A DNA stretch of 64,000 nt from Sycon ciliatum. Lineage: Eukaryota > Porifera > Calcarea > Leucosolenida > Sycettidae. The notes under the pieces were generated by a model, which saw nothing but the letters and a program-made list of their open reading frames with translations, did no database searches and was not told the origin of the DNA. Positions 1 through 10,496 of this stretch are shown here, one piece after another. How positions within the stretch are numbered: the stretch's first letter is position 1; the number at the start of each line of letters is the position of its first letter. Where the stretch lies: assembly GCF_964019385.1 (NCBI RefSeq), contig NC_088654.1, positions 4,857,597-4,921,596 on the forward strand, in the 5' to 3' direction. A program made the position numbers and the translations under genes.

Positions 1-319
1 TACCTGTCCAGATTCTCACCATCAGTTACATGAGTTGTTTTTCAACATGGCGCAACCTGCACCAGGTTTGGCGCCATGGTGCTTTCTCTCTCCTTCTTCA
101 CTCCTGCTGTGGTCTTGCGCTACTGTCGATATCGCCTTCGATGTCTCGGTAACACTGCCCTGTTATCGCCTTTATTCTCACCTATATCCGTTAACTCTCA
201 CAAAACAACTCAATACCACTGTCCCAATGCCACGTCTTCACTTCGCACATATGCACTAACTTCCACACTAGCATCAAATATCTAGCCCTGCTCGTAGAGA
301 ATTCTGAATAATGAATGCT
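1..319. other. No recognised gene
   Basis: Only short overlapping reading frames with no recognisable domain, signal peptide or splice-flanked exon are present. I see no repeat shared with the rest of the window here. The stretch immediately precedes a hammerhead fold. Confidence 0.5.
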
Positions 320-363
320 GCTGTCTGATGATCGCTCCGATGCGTGAAACTTTACGTTACAGC
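320..363 (+). ncRNA. Hammerhead ribozyme (type I, short helix III)
   Basis: Core CUGAUGA is at 325-331 and GAAA at 346-349. Stem I is GCUGU (320-324) with ACAGC (359-363). Stem II is CGC (333-335) with GCG (342-344), a U·U pair at its base and loop UCCGAU. Helix III is the A-U pair plus C350-G356 closing UUUAC, with predicted cleavage after GUU (356-358). A two-base-pair helix III is known in the minimal hammerheads of animal retroelements. No protein remnant lies beside it, so the host element is unknown. Confidence 0.7.
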
Positions 364-869
364 TAACACAGCCTTTCGCCTCTGTTCTGTGTGATTACAC
401 TACATGTATTGAGCGGGGACAATTTCAGCAGGTAACAATTCAACAACTTTTTGAAGGACCCAATGCAGGTTTACCGCTTTCTTAACTTCATTTTTGGCCG
501 CGTTACCAATGTGTAGTGAACGTTGTGTATCCTTGAGTGACCGTTGTTTATCCTTATTGACTTCTTTTTCCTTGGTGCAAGTCACACTCCATGTATGTTC
601 TTCACGATCTTTACCTTTACTGGGTCTTCACATTGTCTATAGCCTCATCTTTTAACTTTTCTTTTTCCTTTTTGCCTCATCGGCGCTCTCTTTGAATTTG
701 TGTGTCAACACTGTTGAGTTGTTCGATGTTAAATAAATACTACTACTACTACTAACAATAATGTGTGAATCATCAGCATCAGCAAATAAAGCAAAACAAG
801 GCAAAATCTGAACAGACGGGAGGAAGTGTGAATTTGTAATTGTACCTGCTACATGTACGGTGCATGGTA
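364..869. other. No gene; short (CTA)n tract
   Basis: A short (CTA)n microsatellite lies near 738-757. The rest is AT-rich sequence with no coding signal that I can support. Confidence 0.5.
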
Positions 870-1150
870 TTAGATTTATTTTATTTTATTTTTATTCTTA
901 TTTTACTAGGGATTTCCCAACAGGCGTCATCGCCTTCTTACTGGGAACCTTAAGAACGTCTTGGTGGATGATCGAAATTCAGCAGGTGAATTAGAAAGGC
1001 GGTAAGCAGGTGGCAGTGCATTCCACCGGTCAGCGTCTACGTAAGAAATTGCACTGAAACCATAGCGCGTGGTAGCAGGGGGTAAAACAAGCGCGGCAGA
1101 CACCTGACCACGGGTAATGGCAGCAGTTTGAGCACCGTGAGCACGAAGAG
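870..1150 (-). pseudogene. Non-LTR retrotransposon 3' end fragment
   Basis: Read on the minus strand, about 60 codons before a stop near 930 resemble the end of a CR1/L2-type ORF2: a tyrosine-serine strand, a W-N-x-L-P motif (WNALPP) and a downstream F-R/T-K-T-F-L helix. An A/T-rich tail toward 870 looks like the element's 3' end. The tail region, including a direct repeat around 'caacaggcg', recurs at about 45.5 kb. The 5' part is missing, which is the usual truncation of such elements. Confidence 0.6.
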
Positions 1151-1967
1151 TAATCCAATTCTAGAACCGTGGATGGTTGTAGTAAAGGTCACTGTTTCCG
1201 AACACGGCGGTCCCCCACCTTGTTTCATGCTGTCAACTAACACCATGTACGGTGCATGTACCACGTTGCTGCTCAATGAAATCCTGTATACATGTAGTGG
1301 AGTCGTGCGAAGTGCAGACCCAGACTAGCGAACACTGGGCTGCGCACACGTGCATGCTTAGTGTACAATGTACACTTCCATAAAAAGTCTCTTCTATAAA
1401 ACTTCATGGTCAGCATTTACACATTACTTATTATGAATCCAAACACTCGTATATGATCTCTCCGTTGCCCACGTAACTTCAGGTTCACCAAGGTTTCCGG
1501 CCTGGACAATTGTACGCGTGAAAAAGTTGAAACAAAGTTTGAAAGGTTGGACTGAGAGAAGTAATGAACGTAAAATCTGTGGCTTGAAAAAGGAAAAAAA
1601 ACTCAGGACCCTCAAATCCAAGTCATCCGTTGTTTGTCGAACACTACAGTTGTTACAAGCGAAATACTGGTGAGTCAAAAGGTTCCCCTTTCTTACGTAT
1701 ACGAAATGCACTGCAACATAAAAAGGCAAGTGGATGGTTGTCATCTGGCAATCGCTCTATTCAGTAGCTATCTCGTGACTGCGCGCCGATTGTCTCTTCC
1801 CAAGGTTGACTCGCTCGAAATGTCGAAATGTGTAGTATCAATAAACTACTTTTTGTTTCGAAGTAATTTGAAAATAACTTAGGACTATCAATGGAGTGCA
1901 GTAAAATTGATGTCAAATGAACAGACCGGTTGTAAGTTGCCCCCCCCTCCCCTTTTGCTTTTACTTT
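1151..1967. other. No recognised gene
   Basis: Short frames on both strands encode nothing I recognise. A poly-C/T tract occurs near 1940-1955. No TSD-flanked repeat was seen. Confidence 0.4.
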
Positions 1968-2012
1968 TCACAGTACTAGAGTAATTGTTACGGAATCATG
2001 TGACGTACATAC

Positions 2013-2717
2013 CTTGGTAAGGTCCATGCGAACAGGACAGATGTTCGCGCGTTCATCGCTGGACAGCATGCAGCTGTTGCCACGTTGGAGCCAGCTCTGG
2101 TAGAGGGTGCGGCTTGGGAATCGCACGTCTAGTGCGGATGGACCGACCGCCGGTCCGCCTCTACTGTAGCTGCAGCTGGCGTTGACAGTAAAAGCCTCAT
2201 TCGCTTCGACAGTGATATTTTCGCTAGCAGATAGCACTCGCTGGGCATACTGGATTACATTACAAACATTCAGCTCGCTTGCAGTGTCATTGTGAGACCT
2301 GAGCGCGAACACTGGAGGGCAGTAGACATCGCCTGGGGAGTGTCGCAAGCTGAAAGATCGCGATGCGTCGACTACAAGAGACTCGATTGCTTTGTTGCTG
2401 TAGGTCGTCGTGAAGTTGACAATGACCAGCCGCTCGCCATCGATACTCTGACGAATAAGGCCATTGAAGTTATTTGGCCCGCACTTGAAGTAGATACAAA
2501 AACGGTTCGCCTCTGGAAGTACATAATATGCTACGTTACCGTTGTCCGCAAGTCTCCAGTCGTCCTGATCCGTCGGGCACATCATGCTTGCTGCCTCGCA
2601 CTTCGGAACGGCACGATCATCATCACATCTGCCTGTCCTCGCAGATACTGACAGGATTGCTATGATTAGCAGAAGTGACCCGGCTGGATACTTGAGTAGC
2701 ACAATCGAGATCCTCAT
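2013..2717 (-). CDS. First coding exon of a secreted cysteine-rich protein
   Basis: The first ATG (2715-2717) opens about 235 codons without interruption. Residues 1-31 form a convincing signal peptide: a short basic start, then a hydrophobic core LLLIIAILSVSA and a cleavage-like ARTGRC. The mature part carries about a dozen cysteines and several N-x-S/T sequons (for example NFT, NDT, NIT, NAS), so it should be extracellular or the ectodomain of a membrane receptor. The exon ends in CTTACCAAG followed by GTATGT, a good donor site at 2012, so downstream exons are expected to the left; none was identified. The few codons beyond the donor to an in-frame stop at 1968 are probably intronic. No family was recognised. 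Confidence 0.6.
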
Positions 2718-4686
2718 TTTCACTATCTCCTACTGGAGCTATAGTGCGGGAGCAATGGCACACAAGAAAAAAGGGAGAGAGATAGACCGGATAGAGAGAC
2801 CAGATAAGAGAAAGAAAGAAAGAGAGAGAGAGACGACAGGGGCTGCGTATTCGACGAAGCTCTCTGGTAAAGCCACTGTCGAAATATAGCAGTTACACTC
2901 GTCTCCTGCCCTTCTTCACTTCCAGTGGAATATATAAAACAAATTCGAACCGATCCAGCCAGGAACAAGCCCTACCAGATGGAGAAATTTGCCACCCAAG
3001 AACACGAAACTGAGAATTCCTGATGTGGAGGATTCGTGGCGCTGCATGCAGGGAAGTTTGGTTCAAACTGTGGCGCAGCTTTGTCGAGAGAGCCATAGGC
3101 GGAGCGGTCTGGCAGATGCGCGACTGCCACTGCATAATGGCCGCGTGCGTCAATGCTGTCTGCACTGTCAGGCTTGTACTGCATCACACTTCCCTGCTTT
3201 GCACATGCCGCAGCGATAGGACTGTGATGCACCCCTGCCGCGGGATGTGCACCAACACTGCACAAACATCCCGCGTTGCTTGCCAATGCCCGAGGAGGCA
3301 GGAAGTGGAACGTGGAAGTGATAATTGCAACCCCCTGAAACTAATGACTAATCAGAAAAGTCATTAGTTGAAAAATAGCACTGAATAAAACCGATTGTGC
3401 ACTCATAACCGTGTCAAGCGATGGAAAAGAATGTGAAGTAAAATGATGGAAGAAGGAAGCAAGTTTGGTGTAGCCAAGTTTGGCCGTTAGTGTTCTATTT
3501 GAAGTGTATTATTATTATACGCACGTCCGCGTTTACGTCAACAGTATGTCCACGTATTCGCATGTGCCAGAAGACAGGCAGAGTGTGCAGAGAGGAAAAT
3601 ATAAAAAAATGAATGAAGTGTATTGCTGTTTGTATTAGCACCCCGTCCTTTTTCATTTGTTAGTACACGCCCATCGTGTGCGCTCACGGCTTTAGCGGTT
3701 ATAATCCACACTTGTATAATTTCAGTGCTGTTGTTAGAGGTGTTATTAAAATAAAATAAAAATGAATTTCACGATTCACGTGAGACTCGGCTTGACGCCG
3801 AGTTTTCCGCATCCGCCGTGGGAACGCCACTAACCTCTAGGATCAAGGCGCAGATGCAGCGCCTAAGCGGTGGGAGGTGAGTAGATCAGACCCACAACCA
3901 AGTTGTCAAAGACCGAAATCCCATTAGCTTCATCCAAAGGTGTTTTACCTCCTATTTGTCTTGTTCTTTCTTTTCACTATGTTCACATTCCCAGCTCGGA
4001 TATAATAAAGAAAGACAATGGTACTGAGACTAGGACGAACGTGACAACTATTGAGCAGGGGCTGCACCGAGACGCAGCAGTGATGGTGGGGCATTGATGG
4101 CTCTGCCGAACTGAGGTCTCGGCACAACGGCTGAAAACACGCACCAAAAACACAATAGATAGAACCGTACGGGTCAGAAAAATGAAAAAAGAAGGCTTTA
4201 AAAAAAAAACAGCGAGTATGCGGGAGAAACCATGATGCTATGAAAAATTACAGAGGTTATGACCGAGAGGAGCATCAACATGGCTGATCATGCCGAGTCG
4301 ATAGTCCCAGCCAGTTGTGTTGCATAAATAGGGATAGACGAGAGCAGCATCATAGCGAGTCGATTGCCCAGAGCCAGTTTGTGCTCCGTAGATGGCGATA
4401 AACATTCGTTTGAATTCTAGTGCTTTGGGGGAAATGAGAAAGAACCCTCCACTCGCTCTGGCCCGTCTCGGTCGTCCGTCGCAGGATCTGCACTCTGGAA
4501 CCTGCTGCCGGATGATGTTCAGACCATAGCAAGACAGAAGACGTTTAGCATAAGTTGCTTACCGTATTTTTTCTCTGATTAGCAAGCCCCCTTTCTCTCC
4601 TTGACCACCCTGCCACCCCTGAAACTCGCTTGACTCCTCTGTCAGATCCTTTTTCTTTCGGAATTTTCAAATTCCTGTCCTTCCGT
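2718..4686. other. Upstream region; no recognised gene
   Basis: A purine-rich (GA)n-like tract at 2805-2835 lies just upstream of the secreted-protein exon and could belong to its promoter or 5' UTR. A small hairpin (ACTCGGC/GCCGAGT) lies at about 3785-3803. Otherwise I see nothing I can support as coding. Confidence 0.4.
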
Positions 4687-5160
4687 TTATACATGCAGGT
4701 GATCCATTCCCCTAAATATAATTGGGCCTTGTTCCCATTTATTGTGCAAATTAAAATACATCAACCAACCAAAGACGAGCAGCTGGGAGGGAGTCACATA
4801 ACTCACATTCACTATAATGCTGCAGTGTGGAAACGAGGGCTTCATTGCCAGCGGAACAGATGCAAGCAGCTGGCGTTGGAGCTGGTGGTCATGGCCAATG
4901 ACACTACCGTGCTCGCTGCGAGTTATGGGGCTGGTAGAGGGGAAATGGCGCAGTGGCAAATCAGAGAGCAGCTGGGGAGGAGCAGACAGGCAATGAAGCT
5001 TGTACAGGCAGGCAAGCCAGCCAACAGCACAGTGGATGGCCAGGCTGGGTAATAGTGTACATGGACGGATGATTCGCGGAGCACCGCGTTGGATATGATC
5101 CAGGTGTTGCAGGTTACTGGGCGGAGAACCTGTCCAGATGAGGGGGGGGGGGCATACTCG
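4687..5160 (-). pseudogene. Non-LTR retrotransposon ORF2 C-terminal fragment
   Basis: On the minus strand an open frame contains the pattern typical of the region after the reverse transcriptase in jockey/CR1-type elements: LQHLDHIQRGAPRII, then a YKLHC segment and a proline-rich end. No RT catalytic motif is present. The fragment is 5' truncated and decayed, with no clear 3' tail. The family assignment is by motif pattern only. Confidence 0.5.
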
Positions 5161-5864
5161 GTATGTCCATGCGTGGCGAGCGGCAGTGGCCAAACGGGAA
5201 CTTTGCCTGTATCCCTGTGACTCATGGTTGCATGCTGCATGACTGTGTACGGTCTAGTACTGGCAGGTGGAGACCACGCCCAGGGATAGCATCGGCCAGG
5301 GCTGGGTGTTCCATGATTCAGTCAAAGCCCCGCGTATTAAAAAAGGGAAACCAAGTAGGAGTCCAGGTTAAAAAGAAAAGATAACAACATTTAGAACGAG
5401 GCCTGTCTCGTTGTCCAGGAGACGACCAATCAGTCAAGGGCCTTATACCAATCGTAATTTTACTACTCTTTGATGACGCGTCGAGGGCCTTGGATTAGTT
5501 TAAGCTCTCTCGTTCGCGGCAGACTAAACTCACGGACAAGTCATTTTCATAGTTAATACTTTAACGCCAGCAAGTAAGGGTCAACAGCAACCTGCCTGAC
5601 TGCAAGGGTGGTTTTCATTGGCATGTGTGCACGTGACCTTTTCTTTTGCTAAAGTGATGAAAACCTCTTGTCAATGCAATTCCAACCTGTGTAATCCACA
5701 CATTTCCGACAGTGGATTCTAATTTTATTCTGCACAAAGGCAAATACGTGCCAAAAAACGTCATCAAAAACAGATTTGATACATAGCAGATGGGATAATG
5801 CCGTTTATTATTTTTATTTTTTATTTTTATTTTATTTTACTATTATTATTTTTTCAGCAACGCA

Positions 5865-5905
<41 letters not shown>

Positions 5906-6283
5906 GATGGGATTACTAGTAACTAGTAATGGGCATACTACGCACCCGTTTGTCTTTCTGCTTGCTGCGATGGGCAGTCACCTGCTTCCGCGGTTGCCGC
6001 GGTTCGTACGGCAAGAGGCGACAGCCGAACTCATTTCTGGCCCAGTGCCGCCAGGCGGAGTAGGGTGCTGCCTTTGGCCTCAACTTAATATAATGCTATT
6101 TGGTTTTTCCCCTTTTATTACTCTGTGTTCATTGCTTGTTTTTGTATTGATTTACTTCCTTGACTGCTTTTGTGTTTCATCATTTTCCGGTTGGTTTTGT
6201 GTTGATTTCCCCTGTTCACTTTACATATTGTAATGATATACATTTGCTTTGCCCGTAAAAGAGGCTTTTCTCATGAGATGGGA
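5161..6283. repeat. Non-coding stretch with (GAT)n microsatellite
   Basis: A pure (GAT)n run occupies 5865-5904, preceded by a T/A-rich tract. No supported gene lies in the remainder. Confidence 0.5.
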
Positions 6284-6465
6284 TTATCCTGAGCTACATG
6301 TGCCTGCAAATCTGGGATATGAACAGTGCCCAGTCCCAAAGTGCCTGTATAAGAGACATTCAAGTGGACCTGCTGTACATGTACTTGTAGTACAATTCTG
6401 TGAGTGTTTCCAAGTCACCTGAGTGATAATGTTTGTACTCACCTCCAACAAAGATATCCACTTAC

Positions 6466-6755
6466 TGCATGTCATCTAGGAACTTTGAAAAGGGTGCTTC
6501 AGATTCGGTGCTACGCACAATGCTACAGAAGATGTGGAAAGTCTCAGCTCTACCCGTGCTCAGCATATCTAGCAGTCGGTCATGGTGTTTGGCAGAATCC
6601 TCTATTTCCATCAATTCCTTCTTCTGCTTTTGGGAGATCAACCGCGTGGCACAGCACTCCACACGAATTGCACTGCGGCTGAGCGCTGGTTGGTGGCGTG
6701 GGATGCACTTGCGGACCATCCGGCTCAACCATGGCCCAATGTTGACAACGGGGCT
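6466..6755 (-). CDS. CARD/death-fold domain exon
   Basis: The exon is bounded by an acceptor (TTATGGCAG then AGCCCC, at 6756/6755) and a consensus donor (ATGCA then GTAAGT, at 6466/6465), giving 290 bp in phase 0 to 2. Its about 96 residues fit a CARD. An N-terminal helix contains VRKCIPRHQPAL; a second helical block RVECCATRLIS is followed by QKQKKELMEIE; then comes the diagnostic DRLLDMLSTGRAETFHIF, which matches the CARD pattern L-x2-L-x3-G-x2-A-F-x2-F. CARDs mediate homotypic assembly in apoptotic and innate immune adaptors and NLR-type receptors. Partner exons were not found, so the full protein is unknown. A broken paralogous exon lies about 4 kb downstream (10497-10677). Confidence 0.6.
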
Positions 6756-6939
6756 CTGCCATAACAACATAGAGTGTGTGTACAGTAGCCGTTGGTGAAT
6801 AATGATCTAAATAATACAACTTGATTGGCAGCACAATCTCTTCTTTTATTGTTGTTGTTCTGATTTGCCCTTTTTTGCCATAGCTGGCTATAATCGCCCT
6901 CACCACCTCCTTGATTGGCCTTGGCCATGAGTGTGTGCG

Positions 6940-7115
6940 TAATAATAAAAATAATAATAATAATAATAAAGGTTTGCTCCCCACACCGGAGCTCGCGCTA
7001 TTCCGCCGACTTTACTTGACTGACTCACGACTCACGGTGTGGGGAGCAAACCTTTCTTACAAATCATCGCCGAAGTCGCAACCACTACTTCGTAATAATA
7101 ATAATAATAATAATA
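6940..7115. repeat. 20-bp perfect inverted repeat between (AAT)n tracts
   Basis: AAAGGTTTGCTCCCCACACC (6968-6987) is perfectly inverted at 7036-7055 with a 48-bp loop. Both sides carry (AAT)n runs at about 6942-6968 and 7093-7117. It could be a tiny foldback element inserted in a microsatellite or a recently formed hairpin. No target duplication can be called because the flanks are repetitive. Confidence 0.6.
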
Positions 7116-7230
7116 ATTAAAAAGCTTCCGTGGAGATAAAAATGTAATCAACGCAATAAATAGAGTAAGCTGCGCACTCAGTACAAACACCATAAGCAAA
7201 ACTTGTTTTCATGAAAATAAAGAAGCTTGT

Positions 7231-7264
7231 TCCTAAACGTTTTCGTCGCCATCTCGTCAGAGGA
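7231..7264 (-). ncRNA. Hammerhead ribozyme, minimal Penelope type
   Basis: On the minus strand, stem I UCCU (7264-7261) pairs with AGGA (7234-7231). Core CUGACGA is at 7260-7254 and GAAA at 7244-7241. Stem II is nine nucleotides with only the closing G-C secure. The helix III strand AACGUU is self-complementary, so pairing between two copies is plausible, as described for Penelope-type hammerheads that act as dimers. It lies about 190 nt beyond the stop of the Penelope C-terminus at 7451, the same spacing as at two other loci here. Confidence 0.6.
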
Positions 7265-7450
7265 TTACTGGCAAATCAACAATAGCTCTTAACTCGATAT
7301 ATATACGCACAATGCAAGTAATAATTTTAGACCCTAACTAGCGCGAGAAAATGAGAGCTGAAAGAAACATTACACCAATCAACGATATCAGGTGACAACT
7401 GATGCGATAAATTCACCACTAGAAAGTAACCATGCAACCACAAACGAGAA

Positions 7451-8258
7451 CTAATGATCTAAATTCACAAACAATTTCAACGTAAACAAATTCTTTTTCT
7501 GCCTACACAAAATCGGCTTGGTGGTAAAAATGTAGATAGACTCCAATACACGCAAATACCTTTGACTACGTGAACGAGCATAACAAGAACGACACTCACT
7601 ATTCTGAACAAGATGGTTAGCAACAGAAGATTCATACACCCTAACACCGCTACTAGAACCAGTACATACTTTGGAATTACGTGACAATGAAACCGACCTG
7701 ACATTCCTTGCCGCTACTGCCAATCCAGACGAGGCCGATGTAGATGTCAGTACCAAAGGCACGTCCGTTACTGGCACTGCCTGCTGCGATGATGCTCCCT
7801 TTGACGTTCCAATGGCTGCTGATGTTGATGAAGAGGAGGAGGGAGATGAGGAGGACGCTGACGACGACGATGACGACAACGACGGAGACGATAAAGACTG
7901 CTAACCTCGCCCTTGAGCGAGTCACTGGTCCTGCAGACACACCATCCGGTGGTTTCTTCGGTGGCCGGCCACGCTTTTTGCCACCGGAGGTGGACACACC
8001 GGATGACGGTACCAAGGAAGTCAAAGAAGACGAAACCGCAGATACCAACGATGATGACGGGATAGAAGGAAGAGACGGTAAAGACGAAGGCAATGACGAA
8101 CAAGCCGATGCCGACGAAGAAGACAACGACACCCCAGTTGGTTCCGTCCCCAGCGAGGGTGCACCTCCAGTCGCAGTACGAGGTGAATTGCGATTTCTGG
8201 ACATTGTACATTTCTGGACATTTCGAGTAAAATAATTTTTCGTCGCTCGTAGAGTCAA
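7451..8258 (-). pseudogene. Penelope-like element linker and C-terminus
   Basis: Two overlapping frames on the minus strand belong to one decayed protein. The upstream frame (8258-7677) holds a low-complexity Ser-rich linker and an AT-hook core, KKRGRPPKKPP, followed by SRAR. The downstream frame (7879-7451) ends in a conserved block with SSVANHL, then RVLESIYI, then KPILCRQKKNLFTLKLF. The same block ends the minus-strand frames at 18.4 kb and 38.2 kb. This is the region after the GIY-YIG domain in Penelope-like elements. A frameshift lies between the two parts. The opposite-strand acidic frame here is a shadow of the Ser-rich linker. Confidence 0.6.
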
Positions 8259-8783
8259 GTCAGTCAGGTTGATGAAGTTTTTTCTTGCCGTAGTTGACAG
8301 CTGGGCTGTTGTTGTTTCTCCTCGTGTCGATGCCTTGTTGATAGCCTTTTCTTGGGAGGCATTTCAACGAGTTTTGTGGTACTATGTCGCAATAAGAAGT
8401 AATGGACGAATCGTTGGCTTCCCCATGAGCACTCCACTTCAGACGTTGTATAGTCTCGGATCTGTTGGCTGGAAGTGTGAAGAGGCCAACTGCAGTCCAC
8501 CAATAGAAAATATAACAAACATGGTGCAGTATAGGATGCCTATTGACGCTATTTTACTTTCATGTCCAGAATTCCATACACTGAAATTTAGGCCAAAAAA
8601 TTGGCCTGTCGAAAACGTCCTGCGATCAAGTCTCTGGGATCACAGCATGAGCAATTGTCACATATTTGGAAAGATGAAAGATTAGGCCATACAATAGATA
8701 CAAAAAGATATGAAAAATGTAAAACACACAGCCAGTGGGGTTCTAGTTTATTTTCATGTCCAGAAATTGCTATTCACCTCGTA
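8176..8783. repeat. Inverted repeat pair interrupting the Penelope element
   Basis: About 28 bp at 8176-8203 is inverted at 8757-8783 with about two mismatches. It separates the AT-hook linker from the GIY-YIG part. The 550 bp between them have no recognisable coding content. Each side continues into a GRPPK AT-hook on the minus strand, so the region may be an internal partial inversion or duplication. Confidence 0.45.
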
Positions 8784-9088
8784 CCATTCTTTGGGGGACG
8801 ACCTCGTCTAGGCCTTGACGACCGTGCCTCAACAGGCATAACGTGAAGAGGCACATGCTGGTGGATCCGTGCCTCCAGGTGCTGAAGGGTCCTACCCACA
8901 TACCGGCTCTCACATTGCCGGCACTTGAAGTTGTAAATAAGATGTGATAATTTAAGAGTGGGTGGACATCCTTCTTCATCCTTCCTTCTTCTCCACATAC
9001 TGATGGCACTTGGTTTTTTTTTCGTTTTTTTTCTCTTTCCAGGCAGCTCACTTCCCCGACTGATCCTTTGAATTTGAAGTTCTCCCAA
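8774..9088 (-). pseudogene. Penelope-like element GIY-YIG endonuclease fragment
   Basis: A minus-strand frame contains HLIYNFKCRQCESRYVGRT followed by LQHLEARIHQHVP. This is the GIY-YIG endonuclease signature of Penelope-like retroelements: a cysteine pair, then Y-V-G-R-T, then L-x2-R-x2-x-H. The GIY-YIG domain makes the nick used for target-primed reverse transcription. It is followed by an AT-hook RPRRGRPPKNG. It is probably the upstream part of the element whose C-terminus is at 7451-8258. No RT domain is present. The region near 9036-9075 on the plus strand carries a SINE tail shared with 9335-9380. Confidence 0.6.
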
Positions 9089-9256
9089 TCCTTTCCAAAT
9101 TTAATCACTTTCTTTCACCTCTGGTAGTTTCCAGAAACTGACCGTGGTTGGTCCCCTGGGGGAGGGGAAAAGACCCAAGTGCCATCAGTACGTGTGGCAC
9201 GTGTTGTGAGCTGCCTTTGGAGTGAAAAACTTGTCAGCGCTTTCTAGGTTCAGCCT

Positions 9257-9374
9257 GGTCCCATAGCTCAGTGGTTAGAGCATTGCTAATGACAAGCAGG
9301 GTCCCAGGTTCGAGTCCTGGTGGGTCTTGGGTTTTTTTCTCTTTTCAGGCAGTTCACTTCCCCGACTGATCTTT

Positions 9375-9409
<35 letters not shown>
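9257..9409 (+). mobile_element. tRNA-derived SINE with (AAT)n tail
   Basis: Positions 9257-9328 fold as a tRNA: acceptor GGTCCCA with TGGGTCT (one mismatch), D-arm GCTC/GAGC, anticodon stem TTGCT/AGCAG and T-arm CCAGG/CCTGG around TTCGAGT. The A box (TAGCTCAGTGG) and B box (GGTTCGAGTCC) of Pol III promoters are intact. The anticodon loop lacks the usual U33, so it is not a standard tRNA gene. It is followed by a body ending in 'cacttccccgactgatc' and an (AAT)n tail at 9377-9409. The same body sequence occurs at 9036-9075, so this is a dispersed family. Confidence 0.7.
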
Positions 9410-9410
<1 letters not shown>

Positions 9411-9956
9411 TCTGTGCCTGTGCAGGGAGGAGACCTGGCTATTGTACAACAGGAGGCTATGCAAGGTTCGATTAAAATACTAAGAACTATCCTTAACATG
9501 TAGATGCACCTCGGCTGCGTTTGCATGTTCAATAGCTAAGAGACTTGAATAACGACTGATAAAGACTGATATTTCCTTTGTTACTCCCTTCATTGGTTGA
9601 TGTATTTTGCCTGTCGCTGCAAATTCTTTATTATTGTTTTGATGTTGGAGTTCGGATTGAGTTTCTTTCCTTTCTTCCTCTTCCTTAAACTATTTCTTGT
9701 CCCTTTGGTTTATAGGTTTTATTTATTTATTTGTTTTTGTTTGTTTTTCACTTTCTTTTTGCTGTCCCACCCATGGAAATATTTCCCGGTGGGTCTGGCT
9801 TATCGCCTTCGAAAGAAGTGAATAAAGGAGAGATAATAATGGACTCAGATGGAGAGACAAGGTTTAATTTTTACAAAGAGAAAGACCAAGGAACTACAAG
9901 TTACGCTATACTGTCCACTAACACCACTAGTTACTAAACAATCAGCTCATGCGATA
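9410..9956. other. No recognised gene
   Basis: T-rich sequence without supported coding content. A 16-base segment, 'ggactcagatggagag', near 9840 recurs in direct orientation near 10448, while the adjoining 30 bases recur inverted. Confidence 0.4.
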
Positions 9957-10260
9957 ACATTGCACGACACTGATCGACGGTACTGACGTTCTACAACTAA
10001 CTGGCTAACAGCTCTAGTACATCTTGAATGCGCACTCCAACAGCCTGCCAACTTGGAAGGTTCTAAGTTATAGAAATAACATAAGGAGGGGAAGGTGAGC
10101 GCAACCAAGATAAGCACGAGCTGGAAGTCTCAGCTGTGAAGGACGTTGGCGGATGTTCATGCATGTCGATGACGATACTGGCAAGACCATCGGACAATAC
10201 GGTCAAACCACGATTCAGGAACGCAAAGCCACATTCCACACAACTTGTGTGGCTCAAAAG
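9957..10260. repeat. Dispersed repeat A, copy 1
   Basis: This stretch, centred on 'ccaacttggaaggttc' and an 'aggaggggaag' box, is similar to 19236-19370 and 47395-47660. Both ends are ragged, and no terminal repeats or target duplication are visible. Short minus-strand frames exist but are not conserved among the copies. Its class is unknown. Confidence 0.5.
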
Positions 10261-10392
10261 ATGCGAAGATCAATAAAAGGGGAAGATTTGCGAACAAGAT
10301 TCATGAAAATCCGAACCCCTCAGTAAAACAGCACTGTACTTCGACTATGACAATTTAGATGGACAATAAGCAGCGGTTACAAGCAGCAGTTT

Positions 10393-10441
10393 CACACGAC
10401 GATCGTTTCGCCGTATAGATTAAGACGGCTCATCAGGTGTG
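10393..10441 (-). ncRNA. Hammerhead ribozyme with five-bp stems I and II
   Basis: Minus strand: stem I CACAC (10441-10437) with GUGUG (10397-10393); core CUGAUGA (10436-10430); stem II GCCGU with ACGGC, a perfect five-bp helix. Then come GAAA, a C-G pair closing loop GAUC, and the classic GUC cleavage triplet. All invariant positions are present. It lies at the boundary where the second CARD exon copy loses similarity, so its carrier element probably truncated that exon. Confidence 0.8.
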
Positions 10442-10496
10442 CAGAAATGGACTCAGATGGAGAGCCAAGTTGGTCTTTCTCTTTGTATAAATTTAA

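Noticed and set aside
4630..5052. Plus-strand coding gene
   Set aside because: The minus-strand frame over the same bases has the retrotransposon C-terminal pattern; the plus frame has none.
7744..8235. Acidic Asp/Glu-rich plus-strand protein
   Set aside because: It is the antisense of the Ser-rich Penelope linker; the conserved C-terminal block is on the minus strand.
9257..9328. Functional tRNA gene
   Set aside because: Folds as a tRNA but has A at position 33, an acceptor mismatch and a SINE body with (AAT)n tail, so it is a SINE head.
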